NCBI RefSeq assembly: GCF_016905005.1 | Contig: NZ_JADIKC010000002.1 | Span: 124,001 to 188,000, forward strand | Length of the DNA stretch: 64,000 bases | Source of the DNA: Dyella kyungheensis | Lineage (GTDB): Bacteria; Pseudomonadota; Gammaproteobacteria; Xanthomonadales; Rhodanobacteraceae | Direction: 5' to 3' | Shown: piece after piece, positions 35,554-44,920 of the stretch | How the letters are laid out: every line of letters begins with the position of its first letter | Position numbering within the stretch: position 1 is the stretch's first letter | Program-made: the position numbers and the translations under genes | Notes under the pieces: model-generated | Told to the model about the DNA's origin: nothing | What the model saw: only the letters and a program-made list of their open reading frames with translations | Databases searched by the model: none

Positions 35554-36525
35554 TCACTGATAGCCACCCAGCGCCAACTGCAGCTGGATCTTCATTTCCT
35601 CGCGCAGCGACAAGGGCGCCACCACTTCCGCATCCGGACCGTACTTGAGCACGTCCATCAGCAGTTCCTTGGAATTGGAGTAGGGCACCTGCAACTCGTA
35701 GCGGCCATCGGACAGCCACTCGCCCTTCTGCTGCGAGTGCCAGTGCTCGTCGGCGACCCAGCGCGCGGCATGCTGCGAGAAACGCAGCGTGGCCCAGGCC
35801 TTGGGTTTGCCGGCGAAGATGCCGTAGCTGGAGGCGAGCGCGTCGTTGAGTTCCTGCTCGGCCACGTCGCGCGCGGGTTCTTCCAGCGATTGCGGCTCGG
35901 CGATGCGATCCACGGCGAAACTGCGCAGCGCTTCGCGATCGTGGTCCCATACGTCGAGGTACCAGTTGTCGCGATAGTGGGTGAGGCGTTGCGGCGACAC
36001 GCGGCGGTGGCTGTCGGCATTGGTGGTGCGCGCGCGATAACGGAAGCGCAGCTGCTTGCGTTCCAGCACCGAGCCGGCCACCACGCGAAACACTTGCTGG
36101 TCGAGCTTGCGTTCGCCCCAGGCGATCACGCGGATGCGTTCGATCGGCAGCGTCTTGCCGGTGCCCTGGTCGGACAGCAGGTGTTCGATGCGCGCCTTGA
36201 ACGGTGCGAGCGCACCGGCAAGCACGCCCGGTCCGCTGCGGCCGATCAGTTCGTTGAGGGCAAGCAACGCCGCCAGTTCGTCGGAGGTGAGCCACAGGCC
36301 CGGCAACTCGAAGCGTTCGCCTTCGCCCACCGCATAGCGGAACGCGGCATGTTCGCCGCCCGCGCTTTCGATCGGCGCGCCCAGCGCATCGCGCAGAAAC
36401 GCCACGTCGCGATACAGCGTCGCACGCGAGCACTCCAGCTCGTCCATCAGACGAGGCAGAGGGACCGGATAGTGCGCCGACTTCAGCAATCGGTGCAGGG
36501 TGAGGATGCGCTCGTAACGGTCCAT
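35554..36525 (-). CDS. WYL domain transcriptional regulator (YafY-like)
   Basis: The 323-residue protein has an N-terminal HTH (about residues 1-60; DRYERILTLHRLLKSAHYPV, MDELECSRATLYRDVAFLRD) and a WYL-type sensor domain (about 135-220) with RDNWYLDVWDHDREALRSF, then a C-terminal WCX extension. WYL proteins respond to nucleic-acid or nucleotide ligands and usually act as regulators. I chose the ATG at 36525; the frame stays open upstream to 36648 but that stretch has no family match. It is divergent from a membrane-protein gene. Confidence 0.88.
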   Translation of the reverse strand: MDRYERILTLHRLLKSAHYPVPLPRLMDELECSRATLYRDVAFLRDALGAPIESAGGEHAAFRYAVGEGERFELPGLWLTSDELAALLALNELIGRSGPGVLAGALAPFKARIEHLLSDQGTGKTLPIERIRVIAWGERKLDQQVFRVVAGSVLERKQLRFRYRARTTNADSHRRVSPQRLTHYRDNWYLDVWDHDREALRSFAVDRIAEPQSLEEPARDVAEQELNDALASSYGIFAGKPKAWATLRFSQHAARWVADEHWHSQQKGEWLSDGRYELQVPYSNSKELLMDVLKYGPDAEVVAPLSLREEMKIQLQLALGGYQ

Positions 36526-36668
36526 GAAATGTTTTTCGACGGCTGCGTCTGCGTAGCATGCGCACCGTTTGCGATAGCCGCAAGTCCACCAGATGGTCGG
36601 ATTCAGCAAGACCACGCCAAGGTCACGCGCACGTGATCCCTCCTTCACGCATAAAAGACGCCAAAATC

Positions 36669-37568
36669 ATGAAGCCACGCCGCAGGGCCCCACCGCACGC
36701 CGATGACGAACAAGCCAGCAGCCCGCGCGCGCGACCGCGGCCGCTGGCGGCCGCGCTGCTGCATGTGAGCGGTTACGACGGCTTCGGTTTGTGGATGACG
36801 CTCGGACTCGCCCTGGCCGTGGGCGTCTATCCCGCCGGACGCGGCGATGTGTTGGTGCCGATCAGCCTGGGCGCCGCGCTGGTGGCGATAGGGCTGCTCG
36901 CCGCCTGCCTGCACTCGCGCTGGACACCGCACTGGCATGGCTGGGTCATCGGCAAGGGTTCGCGACCCACGCGGGCGGCGCTGGTGGCGCTCGCGTGCAT
37001 TTTGCCGGTGCTGGCGGTCGCCGGCCTGGCGCGCGGCGACAACGCCTTCTGGGCAACACGCTTGTCGGGCGCCGCCATGTCGCTGTGTGGGTTATGCAGC
37101 CTGATCGTTACCTCCTATGCCGATGCCCGGCGTCAGGCCCCGGACATGGACTCCCGCCTGGCGACCCAGTTGCCGTTGAGCCGCGTGGTTTCGGCCACCT
37201 ATGGCGGCGGGCTCTGGCTATGGCTTTGCAGCGCGGGCCAGGACATCGACGACGCTGCGCTGCATCCGCGCGCCTGGATCATCGGACTGTTGGCGCTGGC
37301 GCTGCTGCGCGGCCTGGTGGAAAGCCTGCGCTGGCAGGCCGCGTTGCAGCGGGTCGGCAGGCCGCGCGGTCGGCTGGAATTGCAACCCGGGCGTTATCTG
37401 GCGGCACTGCTGGTCTATGCGTTGCCGTGCCTGGCCTTGCTGCTGATGAACTTCAGCGACGGCTGGCTGGCCCTGGCCGCTTTGGCAGCAGTGAGCTGCA
37501 CGGTGGGTATGGCGACCGAGCTTAGTTTGTATGATGAAGCCCTGGCAGCGTTGCCAGGCGGCCCGTGA
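36669..37568 (+). CDS. Eight-helix membrane protein of unknown function
   Basis: The 299-residue product begins with a short Arg/Pro-rich cytoplasmic tail and then has about eight hydrophobic helices, for example DGFGLWMTLGLALAVGVYPA, PISLGAALVAIGLLAACL and AWIIGLLALALLRGLVESL. The eight-helix count is like DmsC-type anchor subunits, but no oxidoreductase genes adjoin, so I assign no function. The ATG at 36669 was chosen; upstream codons to 36558 overlap the opposite gene's start region. No named family is recognised. Confidence 0.65.
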   Translation: MKPRRRAPPHADDEQASSPRARPRPLAAALLHVSGYDGFGLWMTLGLALAVGVYPAGRGDVLVPISLGAALVAIGLLAACLHSRWTPHWHGWVIGKGSRPTRAALVALACILPVLAVAGLARGDNAFWATRLSGAAMSLCGLCSLIVTSYADARRQAPDMDSRLATQLPLSRVVSATYGGGLWLWLCSAGQDIDDAALHPRAWIIGLLALALLRGLVESLRWQAALQRVGRPRGRLELQPGRYLAALLVYALPCLALLLMNFSDGWLALAALAAVSCTVGMATELSLYDEALAALPGGP

Positions 37569-37680
37569 CAGGCCCGCCGCGCGTCAGCGCTGAACCAACC
37601 CCTCCCCGGTTCACAGGCAGTTCAATCCGCCCCATTAAGGTGGCGGCCTCCATCTTTTAACGAAAAAGGAACAATCAGAC

Positions 37681-38505
37681 ATGAAAAGCACCCTGATGAC
37701 AGGCGCCCTGCTCGCAGCGCTGGCCAGTTTTGGCGCTCAGGCCGACGACGCGTCATCCAATCCGGCCAACAACGGCGGATGGACGGGTTCGGGCGAATTC
37801 GGTTTCGCGTCTTCCTATGGCAATTCCCGTTCGGAAAACATCAACGCCAAGCTCGGCGTCAGCCAGGAGAACGACCTGTGGAAGAACAACTTCTTCCTCA
37901 ATGGCCTGCGTTCCAAGGGCGAGGTCGAGGTGCAGGACCAGCAAGGCAACACCATCGATCGCCTCACCACCACGGCGAATCGCTATGACAGTGGCGCTTC
38001 GGTGGGCTACAAGCTCGACCCGCGCAGCTACATCGTGACGGCGGCCCGCTACGAGCACGACGATTTCGGCGCCAACCTGTGGCAGGGCATCGTGTCGGTG
38101 GGCTACGGCTACATCGCGCTGAAGACCGAGCGCACCGAGCTGTCGTTCGAAGCCGGCCCCGGTTACAAGCGTTACCGCCCCGCCGATGTCGACCAGGCGG
38201 TGGTCCAGCCCGACGGCACCACCGAGACGGTGCGCGTCCGCCAGAACACCATCGGCGAAGCGGTCGGCCGCGGTCTGGTCAACTACAAGTACCGCCTTAC
38301 CGACAACACCGCGTTCGAAGACACCCTGCTGATCGAAGCGGGCTCGGACAACAAGTACTACCAGAACGATATCGGCCTGTCGGTCAGCATGACCAAGAAG
38401 GTGGCGCTCAAGCTCGGCTACCAGCTGCGCTACAACAGCGACGTACAGCCCGGTACGCAGAGCACCGATTCGCTGGTCACGACCAACCTGCTGTACAACT
38501 TCTAA
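37681..38505 (+). CDS. DUF481 outer-membrane beta-barrel protein (YdiY-like)
   Basis: The 274-residue protein has a signal peptide (about residues 1-21, ending before DDASS) and the DUF481 pattern: GWTGSGEFGFASSYGNSRSE, NKLGV-like alternating strands, YKLDPRSYIVTAARYEHDDF and a terminal aromatic LLYNF, the usual outer-membrane insertion signal. It probably forms a small barrel; function is unknown. AAAAGGAAC before the ATG is a good ribosome site. A strong terminator lies between it and hemC. Confidence 0.87.
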   Translation: MKSTLMTGALLAALASFGAQADDASSNPANNGGWTGSGEFGFASSYGNSRSENINAKLGVSQENDLWKNNFFLNGLRSKGEVEVQDQQGNTIDRLTTTANRYDSGASVGYKLDPRSYIVTAARYEHDDFGANLWQGIVSVGYGYIALKTERTELSFEAGPGYKRYRPADVDQAVVQPDGTTETVRVRQNTIGEAVGRGLVNYKYRLTDNTAFEDTLLIEAGSDNKYYQNDIGLSVSMTKKVALKLGYQLRYNSDVQPGTQSTDSLVTTNLLYNF

Positions 38506-38523
38506 GCGTTCGCGCGCTTCGCC

Positions 38524-38577
38524 AAAAACCGCCCTGGTGCGACCGTCGACGACGGCTCCGCCGGGCGGTTTTTTCTT
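38524..38577. terminator. Terminator between the DUF481 gene and hemC
   Basis: AAAAACCGCCC (38524-38534) pairs with GGGCGGTTTTTT (38563-38574) around a structured loop, followed by CTTTCT. The A and T runs make it usable from both sides. Confidence 0.85.
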
Positions 38578-38579
38578 TC

Positions 38580-39497
38580 TCAGTGACCGAGCAGCGCGCC
38601 GGCTCCCTGCTCGAACAGCGCGGCGGCCACCTGCTTGCCGAGTGCCTCGGCCTGGTCGCCCTCGGCTTGCGCCTGGGCATGCAGCAAGCGGCCGCTGCTC
38701 GCGTCGCCCACCATGCCGCGCAAATGCAGGCCACGCTCGGTGACCGTGCACCAGGCGCCCACCGGCACCGTGCAGCTGCCGCCCAGCGCATGGTTCATGG
38801 CGCGCTCGGCGGTGACGGCGAGCCGGGTCTGGGCGTCGTCCAGCGCGCTGAGCAGTGCGAGCACCTCCGGCCGATCCGAGCGTGCCTCGATGGCGATGGC
38901 CGCCTGTCCCGGTGCCGGCAGCCAATCCGGGGCGGCAAGGCGGCCGCGGATGCGCGAGGCGAGACCGAGCCGCTCGAGGCCGGCGCAGGCCAGCAGGATC
39001 GCGTCGTAGTGGCCCGCATCGAGCTTGGACAGTCGCGTGCCGACATTGCCGCGCAGATCCAGCAGGCTCAGATCGGGGCGTGCGGCACGCAGTTGCGCCT
39101 GCCGGCGCAGCGACGAGGTGCCCACGCGTGCGCCCAGCGGCAACGCGGCGAGGTTGGCGTAGTCGTTGCTGACGAAGGCGTCGGCGGCATCGGCCCGGGG
39201 CAAAATCGCCGGCAGGGTGAAGCCGGGCTCCAGTTCCGACGGCACGTCTTTCAACGAGTGCACGGCCAGGTCGGCGCGGCCCTCCAGCATCGCCACTTCG
39301 AGTTCTTTCAGGAACAGGCCCTTGCCGCCAATGGTGGCGAGCGGCTTGTCCAGGATCTCGTCGCCGCGCGTGGACATCGGCACCAGGTCCACGAACAGGC
39401 CCGGATGGACCGCGCGCAACTCCGCCACGACGTGTTCGGCCTGCCAAAGGGCGAGCGCGCTCTTGCGGGTGGCGATGCGCAGCGTGGTTGGCGTCAT
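38580..39497 (-). CDS. hemC: Porphobilinogen deaminase (hydroxymethylbilane synthase)
   Basis: HemC polymerises four porphobilinogen units to hydroxymethylbilane in haem synthesis. The 305-residue protein carries Asp84 in VHSLKDVP, the arginine pair in [11 protein letters not shown], and Cys242 in GGSCTVPVG, which holds the dipyrromethane cofactor; these positions match the E. coli enzyme. It lies downstream of the LytTR regulator and kinase genes on the same strand, the arrangement seen for algZ-algR-hemC in pseudomonads and xanthomonads. Confidence 0.96.
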   Translation of the reverse strand: MTPTTLRIATRKSALALWQAEHVVAELRAVHPGLFVDLVPMSTRGDEILDKPLATIGGKGLFLKELEVAMLEGRADLAVHSLKDVPSELEPGFTLPAILPRADAADAFVSNDYANLAALPLGARVGTSSLRRQAQLRAARPDLSLLDLRGNVGTRLSKLDAGHYDAILLACAGLERLGLASRIRGRLAAPDWLPAPGQAAIAIEARSDRPEVLALLSALDDAQTRLAVTAERAMNHALGGSCTVPVGAWCTVTERGLHLRGMVGDASSGRLLHAQAQAEGDQAEALGKQVAAALFEQGAGALLGH

Positions 39498-39590
39498 GGT
39501 GGTCTCGTTGGGGGCGCAGCGCGAAGCTTCGTCGGGGGCCTCATTGTCGCGTAATTAGGGTCGCGGCTGCATGCACGGCGGCCCCACGCC

Positions 39591-40301
39591 TCAGCCCATG
39601 CGCAGCAGCTTGCGTAGCGCCGGCAGGTTGCGGCGGCTCACTTCGGGCATCAGTTCCGTGCCGCCGAGCCGCGCGAGCACGCGCCCATCCGTGAGTGTCT
39701 TAAGGCCGATCAAGCGTTGTGCCGGCACCAGGCAGTTGCGATGCAGGCGGATCAGCGTGTCGGGATAGGCGTCTTCCAGCTGGCGCAGCGATTCCTCCAG
39801 CAGCAGCTGGCCGCCGCGGTGCTGCACCACCACGTACTTCTCTTCGGCCAGCAGGCAGATCACGTCGGCCAGCGCGACGCGCACCTGTTCCCCGCGCAAG
39901 CGTCCGTGCAGGTAACCGGCCGATTCGCGCGGCGCGTTCTGCAGGCGCAGGCGCGCGCGCTGCAAGGCTTCGTTGAGCCGCTCCAGGCGCACCGGTTTCA
40001 ACAGGTAATCCACCGCACCCAGCTCGAACGCATGCAGCGCGTGGCTTTCGTAGGCGGTGCAGAACACCACCAGCGGACGTTTGCTGCCGGCCAGCCGCTG
40101 CGCCAGCGCGGTGCCGCTGATGCCCGGCATGTTGATGTCCAGCAACAGCACGTCCGGCTGCAGTTCGCCCAGCGCGGCCAGCGCCGCTTCGCCGTCGGCG
40201 ACGCTGCCGGCGACTTCCACGTCCTTGCATTCGCCGAGCAGCGCGGCAAGCCGCGCACGGGCCAGGGGTTCGTCGTCAACGATGAGTACGCGCATGGACA
40301 T
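39591..40301 (-). CDS. LytTR family response regulator (AlgR-like)
   Basis: The 236-residue protein has an N-terminal receiver (about residues 1-120) with phosphoacceptor Asp55 in LLLDINMPG, the Asp-Asp pair at residues 9-10 and lysine in LLKPVRL, and a C-terminal LytTR DNA-binding domain (about 135-235; VICLLAEEKYVVVQHRGG, LIRLHRNCLV). It should be phosphorylated by the upstream kinase, which ends five bases before it. The start may be 40301 or two codons later at 40295. Synteny with hemC supports an AlgR-type role in envelope or pilus control. Confidence 0.92.
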   Translation of the reverse strand: MSMRVLIVDDEPLARARLAALLGECKDVEVAGSVADGEAALAALGELQPDVLLLDINMPGISGTALAQRLAGSKRPLVVFCTAYESHALHAFELGAVDYLLKPVRLERLNEALQRARLRLQNAPRESAGYLHGRLRGEQVRVALADVICLLAEEKYVVVQHRGGQLLLEESLRQLEDAYPDTLIRLHRNCLVPAQRLIGLKTLTDGRVLARLGGTELMPEVSRRNLPALRKLLRMG

Positions 40302-40306
40302 TCGAT

Positions 40307-41353
40307 TTATGTTGCAGGCAACTGGAGACGCACCACGAAGCGATCGCCTTCGGGTCCGGCGACGACGCGTGCGCGCGGACCGTAGCGATAGGCCACACGC
40401 CGACGCACATTGTCCAGGCCGTGGCCATGGCCGCCGAGCGCGGGCTCGCCAGCCAGCGGGTTGTCGATTTCGATCAGAATGTCGCCGCGCTCGCGCCGTC
40501 CGCGCAGGATCACTTCGCCGCCTTCGCGCAACGGCTGGATGCCGTGGCGCACCGCATTCTCCACCAGCGGCTGCAGCAGCAGGCGCGGCAGCGGGAAGGC
40601 GTCGGGCAGGTCGTCCAGCTCGCGCCGCACGCGCAGGCGTTCGCCCAGGCGCAACTGCTCGATGTCGAGGTAGCGATCGACCAGGCCCAGTTCTTCGCCG
40701 AGCGTGCCGTCGCGCGTGCTGTGCTCGCCCAGTGCGGCGCGAAAGAGTTCGGAGAGGTCTTCCACCGTTCGTTCGGCCGCGGCCGGATCCACGCGCACCA
40801 GCGCGGCCACCGTGTTCATGCTGTTGAACAGGAAGTGCGGACGGATGCGCGCCTGCAGCGCCGATACCTGCGCCTGCGTCACCGCCTCCAGCCGCGTCTG
40901 CCACTGCGCCAGCAGGTAGAAATAACGCAGCATCGCGGCGCCCAGCAGGGCGGCGATCAAGGTGTTGTTGAGCACGAAGTCGTCGGTGCTGTCACTCAGC
41001 AGGGCCATCTGCATGGCGGCATCCATCCAGTGCACCAGGGCGCTGCCGACCGCCACGATCAGCACCATCGCCAGCCACACGCCGGCATAGCCCGCGCGGC
41101 CCGGCAGGCGCATCAAGAGCGGGCGCAATTTGCATAGCGCCACACCGATCACCACGGCCAGCCAGTCGGCGAACAGCATGCCCACGCTGAAACCGCGCCA
41201 GCCGTGGCTGTTGTTGGGCGCCAGCCACATCACGGTGACCGTGATCGAGGCCATGATCAGCAGGGCGTAGATCACCGGCCCGCTGCAGAAGTCAGGCAGC
41301 GGGCGAAGCTCCGCGCGACCAGGCGTCGGTGTATCGGTGGTGGATTCCCTCAT
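40307..41353 (-). CDS. LytS/AlgZ-type sensor histidine kinase
   Basis: The 348-residue inner-membrane protein has four predicted helices (about residues 26-145), then the His_kinase domain with phosphoacceptor His173 in IRPHFLFNSMNTV, and an ATPase domain with LLQPLVENAVRHGIQP and GGHGHGLDNVRRR. It lacks a periplasmic sensor loop of note, so the membrane region itself may sense. The stop lies five bases before the response-regulator start, so the pair is co-expressed. Confidence 0.92.
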   Translation of the reverse strand: MRESTTDTPTPGRAELRPLPDFCSGPVIYALLIMASITVTVMWLAPNNSHGWRGFSVGMLFADWLAVVIGVALCKLRPLLMRLPGRAGYAGVWLAMVLIVAVGSALVHWMDAAMQMALLSDSTDDFVLNNTLIAALLGAAMLRYFYLLAQWQTRLEAVTQAQVSALQARIRPHFLFNSMNTVAALVRVDPAAAERTVEDLSELFRAALGEHSTRDGTLGEELGLVDRYLDIEQLRLGERLRVRRELDDLPDAFPLPRLLLQPLVENAVRHGIQPLREGGEVILRGRRERGDILIEIDNPLAGEPALGGHGHGLDNVRRRVAYRYGPRARVVAGPEGDRFVVRLQLPAT

Positions 41354-41416
41354 GCGCCGAAGTATGCCGCATGCGTGCGCGCGCTACTTTGCGCGCCGTC
41401 CCGGCACGTGCAGCGA

Positions 41417-42082
41417 TCAGGCGCCCAGCCGCACGGTCATCCACTGGCGCAGGTCGGCCACTTCCTCGGCACAGACCGAGTGCGGCATCGGATAGGTGTG
41501 CCAGCTGACCGGATAACCCAGCGACTGCAGCAGGTCGCGCGAATTGACGCCACGGGTAAGCGGAACGATCGGGTCGGCGGTGCCGTGGCCCCAGAACACC
41601 GGCGTGTGCCCGTTGGCGGGGTTGCGCTCGGCGGCGAAGACGTCCTGCAGCGGCAGGTAGGTGGACAGCGCGATGATGCCCGCCAGCTCCGCGCCGTGGC
41701 GCAGCCCCGCCGACAGCGCAATGGCGCCACCCTGCGAAAAGCCGGCCAGCAGGATGCGCGAGCTCGGCACGCCGCGTTCGTTCTCGCGGGCGATCAGCGC
41801 TTCCACGCTGGCAATGGACGCGCGCATGCCGGTTTCGTCCTGGCGGGAAATCAGGTCGACGCCCACGATGTCGTACCAGGCGCGCATGGGCATGCCCCCG
41901 TTGACCGTCACCGGCCGCACCGGCGCGTGCGGAAAGACGAAGCGCAGCGCCGGCCACGAAGGCGAGACCAGCTCCGGCACGATGGGCGCGAAGTCGTTGC
42001 CGTCGGCGCCCAGCCCGTGCAGCCAGATCACGCTGTGGCCCGGATTCGGGGCGGTTTCGATCTCAACGGAGGGAAGGAGCAT
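41417..42082 (-). CDS. Alpha/beta-hydrolase carboxylesterase (phospholipase/thioesterase family)
   Basis: The 221-residue protein matches the carboxylesterase/acyl-protein-thioesterase-like family: VIWLHGLGADGNDF, the nucleophile Ser116 in LLAGFSQGGAIAL, Asp170 in GTADPIVP and His201 in PMPHSVC. The triad is complete. No signal peptide; it is cytoplasmic. It hydrolyses short esters or lysophospholipids in relatives. I chose the ATG at 42082 over 42121, which would add 13 residues not typical of the family. It is divergent from the S9 peptidase gene. Confidence 0.92.
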   Translation of the reverse strand: MLLPSVEIETAPNPGHSVIWLHGLGADGNDFAPIVPELVSPSWPALRFVFPHAPVRPVTVNGGMPMRAWYDIVGVDLISRQDETGMRASIASVEALIARENERGVPSSRILLAGFSQGGAIALSAGLRHGAELAGIIALSTYLPLQDVFAAERNPANGHTPVFWGHGTADPIVPLTRGVNSRDLLQSLGYPVSWHTYPMPHSVCAEEVADLRQWMTVRLGA

Positions 42083-42321
42083 AGGGATTCGCCGTGCTGG
42101 GTCTTTCAGGGGAAATAGCATGCCTTGAAGACACGCAGGGGAACCTCACGGAACGCATGGCCCGCAGGTTGGCCGACAAGGTGCCGGGCGGTAGCCCTTC
42201 ATGGACTCGGGGGGGAACCGCCAAGATTACCTGCCTAGGCGATCAGTTTGAACGGGACCAACGGCGCTTGTGCGGTTTGGAGGCTTGGCTATGCTGCGAC
42301 GTTTTGACTGTGGAGCCATCC

Positions 42322-44757
42322 ATGCGCCGAATGCTGTTCGCCGGCCTTGCCGCCCTTGCCACGCTGCCCGCGGCGGCCTTGTCGCCCCCCGCGTCCGGAG
42401 GCCAGCTGGATCTGGAAACCATCATGGCCAATCCCGACTGGATCGGCGCCGCGGTGGAACAGCCTTACTGGAGCGTGGACGGCCGTAGCCTGTACTACTC
42501 GCTCAAGCGCGACGGCAGCAAGGTGCGCGACCTGTATCGGGTCGACGCCGCCAGCGGCCAGAGCAGCAAGCTCGACCCCGCCGCCATGGCGCAGGCCGAA
42601 GGCCCGGCCGTTTACGACCGCGCGCACCGCCATGCCGCCTATGTGATGCACGGCGACATCTTCATGGTCGACCTCTCCACGGGTCGCCATGTGCAGGTCA
42701 CCCGTTCGACCGAGGCGGAATCCGCGCCGCGCTTTTCCAGCGATGGCCGCAGCCTGCAGTATCGCCAGGGCCATAACTGGTTCGTCTACGACCTCGCCGG
42801 CGGCGTGAGTGCGCCGGCCGCCGTGCTGCGCTTCGTCGACGATCCGCAGGTGAAGAAGCCCGACCAGCTCAAGGACATGCAGCTGGAGCTGTTCCGCTCG
42901 CTGCGTGAGAACAAGTCCGACAAGGACGCCTCGCGCGACAACGACGACGCGCTGATCGCCGCCGATCCCAGCCGCGCGCCCAAGCCGATCTACCTGGGCG
43001 AAGGCGGCGAGCCGGCCGACACCGAACTGTCGCCCGACGGCCGCTGGATGGTCGTGGTGACCAAGCCCAAGGGAGCGAAGGAAGGCAAGCGTCCCGAAGT
43101 CACCCACTACGTGACCGATTCGGGCTACGCCGAGCAGCAGGAAACGCGTGTCTACGTGGGCCGCAACGATCCCGCGCCGCAGTCGCTGGTACTGGTGGAT
43201 CTGAAGACCGCCAAGTTCTATCCGCTGAAGACCGACACGCTGCCGGGCATCAAGGACGACCCGCTCAAGGACATCCGCGCCAAGACCGTCGCCGCGCTGG
43301 AAAAAGACGGCAAGGCCGATGAAGCCAAGGCGCTGAAGGCACCCGAAGTTCGCCCGGTGCGCATCGTCTCCGGCGCCGAAGACGGCGGTGGCGGCGGCAT
43401 CGTGTGGAGCGACGACGGCCAGAACGTGGCCATCCAGCTGCGCGCGATCGACAACAAGGACCGCTGGATCGCCAACGTCGATTTCGACAAGCACGCCCTG
43501 GTCACCCAGCACCGCCTCACCGACAACGCCTGGATCAACTGGAACTTCAACGATTTCGGCTGGCTCAAGGACGGTCGCACGCTGTGGTATCTCAGCGAAG
43601 AAACCGGCTACTCGCAGCTCTACACCAAGACGCTGGGCGGCAAGGCGAAGGCGCTCACCAGCGGCAAGTTCGAAGTGAGCCATCCGGCGCTGAGCGAAGA
43701 CGGCCAGTGGTTCTACGTGCGCACCAACCAGGTGGCGCCGTACAGCTACGACGTCTATCGCGTGCCCAGCACCGGCGGCGAACTTGCCCGCCTCACGCAA
43801 GTACAGGGCATGGACGATTTCGCGCTGTCGCCCGACGGCCGCCAGCTCGCCGTGCTGCATTCGTCGCCGTACACGCTGGCGCAGCTGGCGGTGCAGGGCG
43901 TCGACGGTGGCGCGACGCGCGAACTCACCAACACCATGAAGCCGGCGTTCACTGCGCACGCATGGATCCAGCCGAAGATCATCAGCGTGCCGTCGTCGCA
44001 TGGCGCCGGTGCGATCTGGGCGAAGTACTACGGTCCGGCCGATGAGGCTGCCGGCGCTTCGCGTCCGGCGGTGATCTTCGTGCATGGCGCGGGCTACCTG
44101 CAGAACGTCACGCTGTCGTATTCCAACTACTTCCGCGAGCAGATGTTCCACAACCTGCTGGTGCAGCAGGGTTACGTGGTGCTCGACATGGACTACCGCG
44201 CTTCCGACGGCTACGGCCGCGCCTGGCGCACGGCGATCTATCGCCAGATGGGCCATCCGGAACTGGAAGACCTGCTCGACGGCAAGGCCTGGCTGGTGAA
44301 GAACCACGGCGTCGATCCCAAGCGCATCGGCATGTACGGCGGCAGCTACGGCGGCTTCATGACGCTGATGTCGCTGCTGCGCGCACCGGGCGAATTCGCT
44401 GCCGGTTCCGCACTGCGCCCGGTCACCGACTGGACCAGCTACAACCACGAGTACACCTCCAACATCCTCAACGATCCCCAGCTCGATCCGGAGTCGTACC
44501 AGGTCAGCTCGCCGATCAACTTCGCCGACAAGCTGCAGGATCCGCTGTTGATGGAGCACGGCCTGATCGACGACAACGTGCTGACCAGCGACACCATTCG
44601 CCTGTACCAGCGCTTCATCGAGCTGCACAAGAACAATTTCTGGATGTCGCTGTATCCGATGGAGCGCCACGGCTTCGTGCATCCGGACTCGTGGTACGAC
44701 GAGTACCGTCGCATCGACGAGTTGTTCAATACGTATGTGAAGCCGGTGAAGCAGTAA
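42322..44757 (+). CDS. S9 family prolyl oligopeptidase-type peptidase (DPP IV-like), exported
   Basis: The 811-residue product has a signal peptide (about residues 1-20), a beta-propeller region (about 40-580), and a C-terminal alpha/beta-hydrolase with Ser675 in YGGSYGGFMTL, Asp750 or 751 in GLIDDNVL and His783 in MERHGFVHP. It should hydrolyse peptides, with a preference for Pro-containing ends in DPP IV relatives, in the periplasm. I chose the ATG at 42322, where a signal sequence begins; the frame is open from 42094 but without conserved features. A perfect terminator follows. Confidence 0.92.
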   Translation: MRRMLFAGLAALATLPAAALSPPASGGQLDLETIMANPDWIGAAVEQPYWSVDGRSLYYSLKRDGSKVRDLYRVDAASGQSSKLDPAAMAQAEGPAVYDRAHRHAAYVMHGDIFMVDLSTGRHVQVTRSTEAESAPRFSSDGRSLQYRQGHNWFVYDLAGGVSAPAAVLRFVDDPQVKKPDQLKDMQLELFRSLRENKSDKDASRDNDDALIAADPSRAPKPIYLGEGGEPADTELSPDGRWMVVVTKPKGAKEGKRPEVTHYVTDSGYAEQQETRVYVGRNDPAPQSLVLVDLKTAKFYPLKTDTLPGIKDDPLKDIRAKTVAALEKDGKADEAKALKAPEVRPVRIVSGAEDGGGGGIVWSDDGQNVAIQLRAIDNKDRWIANVDFDKHALVTQHRLTDNAWINWNFNDFGWLKDGRTLWYLSEETGYSQLYTKTLGGKAKALTSGKFEVSHPALSEDGQWFYVRTNQVAPYSYDVYRVPSTGGELARLTQVQGMDDFALSPDGRQLAVLHSSPYTLAQLAVQGVDGGATRELTNTMKPAFTAHAWIQPKIISVPSSHGAGAIWAKYYGPADEAAGASRPAVIFVHGAGYLQNVTLSYSNYFREQMFHNLLVQQGYVVLDMDYRASDGYGRAWRTAIYRQMGHPELEDLLDGKAWLVKNHGVDPKRIGMYGGSYGGFMTLMSLLRAPGEFAAGSALRPVTDWTSYNHEYTSNILNDPQLDPESYQVSSPINFADKLQDPLLMEHGLIDDNVLTSDTIRLYQRFIELHKNNFWMSLYPMERHGFVHPDSWYDEYRRIDELFNTYVKPVKQ

Positions 44758-44774
44758 GGCTTCTCGATCTCACG

Positions 44775-44805
44775 AAAAAGCCGCCCGATGGGGCGGCTTT
44801 TTTTT
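44775..44805 (+). terminator. Terminator after the S9 peptidase gene
   Basis: AAAAAGCCGCCC / GGGCGGCTTTTT stem with a GATG loop and a long T run, 18 bases after the stop. Confidence 0.92.
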
Positions 44806-44825
44806 GCGCGGCAATCGCACATTTA

Positions 44826-44907
44826 CTGTGGGAGCGCCGTTGGGCGCGACGCGCGCGCCTGAGTGCATCGCTCCGTCAGGTTGTCGCGCCCAAGGGCGCT
44901 CCCACAG
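44826..44907. repeat. REP-type palindrome, family A copy 3
   Basis: Arms at 44826-44850 and 44883-44907 (CTGTGGGAGCGCC ... GGGCGCGAC), complementary with minor mismatch, loop of 32 bases. It lies between a convergent pair of genes (S9 peptidase and parB). Confidence 0.88.
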
Positions 44908-44920
44908 AAAGGCCTTTCGC

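Noticed and set aside
42289-44682. A 797-codon minus-strand open frame across the S9 peptidase gene
   Set aside because: Antisense shadow: low-complexity His/Arg/Val composition, no ribosome site, and the plus-strand gene has an intact catalytic triad.
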